Assembly: GCF_013520985.1 (NCBI RefSeq)
Contig: NZ_JACDTY010000003.1
Location: forward strand, 186,001 to 250,000
DNA length: 64,000 nucleotides
Source: Mesorhizobium neociceri
GTDB taxonomy: Bacteria; Pseudomonadota; Alphaproteobacteria; Rhizobiales; Rhizobiaceae
Direction of reading: 5' to 3'
Shown: in pieces, positions 63,669 to 64,000 of the stretch
How the letters are laid out: the number at the start of each line of letters is the position of its first letter
Position numbering within the stretch: the first letter of the stretch is position 1
Notes under the pieces: model-generated
Seen by the model: only the letters and a program-made list of their open reading frames with translations
What the model was told of the DNA's origin: nothing
The model's database searches: none
Position numbers and translations under genes: made by a program

Positions 63669-64000
63669 TCAGACCCGTTCTGCCACCTTGCGAGCGACGG
63701 CAGCCACTTTGCCCGGCGAGCGGATCATCAGGAATTTGCCAGACCAGTTTCCAGGGATTCGCCAGGTGCCTTCGATCTCGGTGGCATCGCCGTTCAGAAT
63801 GCCGCTGTAGTGGATCGGGTCCACGCTCGATCCTGCAATGTCGTATGTCTTGATGAAGGAGACGGAGTTGCCGTCGCGCTGCCCTTGCAAGGTTGCGTAT
63901 CTCACAGCGGCGGTCGCCGGCCCGGCCGGTTCGTGGGTTGCCCCCGTCAGGCTGGTTGCCGTCTCGATCAACGTCGCGACGAAGGAGACCGGCTCAAGCT
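63669..64000 (-). CDS. Hypothetical protein, N-terminus beyond window
   Basis: At least 110 residues are visible; the frame is still open at base 64000, so the start is outside. The visible part is beta-rich: TAAVRYATLQGQRDGNSVSF, IHYSGILNGDATEIEGTWRI and GNWSGKFLMIRSPGKVAAVA. No domain is recognised. It is separated from glpR by 116 bases containing the glpR promoter. Confidence 0.65.
   Translation of the reverse strand, partial: LEPVSFVATLIETATSLTGATHEPAGPATAAVRYATLQGQRDGNSVSFIKTYDIAGSSVDPIHYSGILNGDATEIEGTWRIPGNWSGKFLMIRSPGKVAAVARKVAERV

Overview
The window is GC-rich alphaproteobacterial chromosome, most likely Rhizobiales and probably Mesorhizobium or a close relative. The reasons are the gene order lpxD-fabZ-lpxA downstream of bamA, the clpS-clpA pair, an EipB (DUF1849) homologue, a BA14K-family protein, a phasin, pyrB-pyrC-plsY-dprA, rhizobial sigma-70 promoters close to CTTGAC-N17-CTATAT, and a complete rhizobial-type glycerol ABC operon (glpRDSTPQUVK). 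The species call is inference; no database search was possible.

Layout. 1-13.8 kb is a mostly leftward housekeeping block for translation and envelope: rpsB, tsf, pyrH, frr, uppS, cdsA, rseP, bamA, lpxD, fabZ and lpxA (cut by the window edge). An accessory cassette (LysR regulator, broken NTF2-like gene, aldo/keto reductase) sits between tsf and pyrH. 13.8-31 kb holds a LysE-type exporter, DUF4031, EipB, RidA, GDPD, a DUF482 acyltransferase, a HIT protein, a PAP2 phosphatase, clpA/clpS, a phasin, a D-Ala-D-Ala carboxypeptidase with SPOR domain, DnaJ and VWA genes, a HicAB module, serine dehydratase, a RutB-type hydrolase, DUF599 and YdcF.

31.8-38.5 kb is a patchwork around gatC-GNAT-gatA. 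An AT-rich membrane gene and a second small gene lie beside a diverged copy of the gatA 3' end. Further along, a radical-SAM gene lies between an intact small secreted-protein gene and an internally deleted remnant of the same family. 38.6-46 kb has ruvX, small membrane proteins, aidB, pyrB, a dihydroorotase homologue that has lost most metal ligands, plsY and dprA. 46-48 kb has a histidine-containing polytopic membrane protein and small ORFs.

48.35-52.05 kb is a compact genomic island. A perfect 39-bp copy of the 3' part of tRNA-Lys(UUU) lies at its left end and the intact tRNA at its right end. No integrase is visible. Cargo includes a DUF4145 protein, a SieB-like membrane protein, a frameshifted HNH-type gene and unknown genes. 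From 53 kb to the end is the glycerol regulon: DeoR-type repressor, glycerol-3-phosphate dehydrogenase, two ABC ATPases, two permeases, a small DUF2160 membrane protein, the binding protein and glycerol kinase. Putative operators contain TTCG half-sites, and hairpins flank the binding-protein gene.

The most notable observations are the tRNA-Lys island, the complementary degeneration of the two glycerol ATPases (which places both defects in one composite ATP site), the catalytically disabled dihydroorotase next to pyrB, the gatA 3'-end duplication, and the radical-SAM locus flanked by an intact and a collapsed paralogue.
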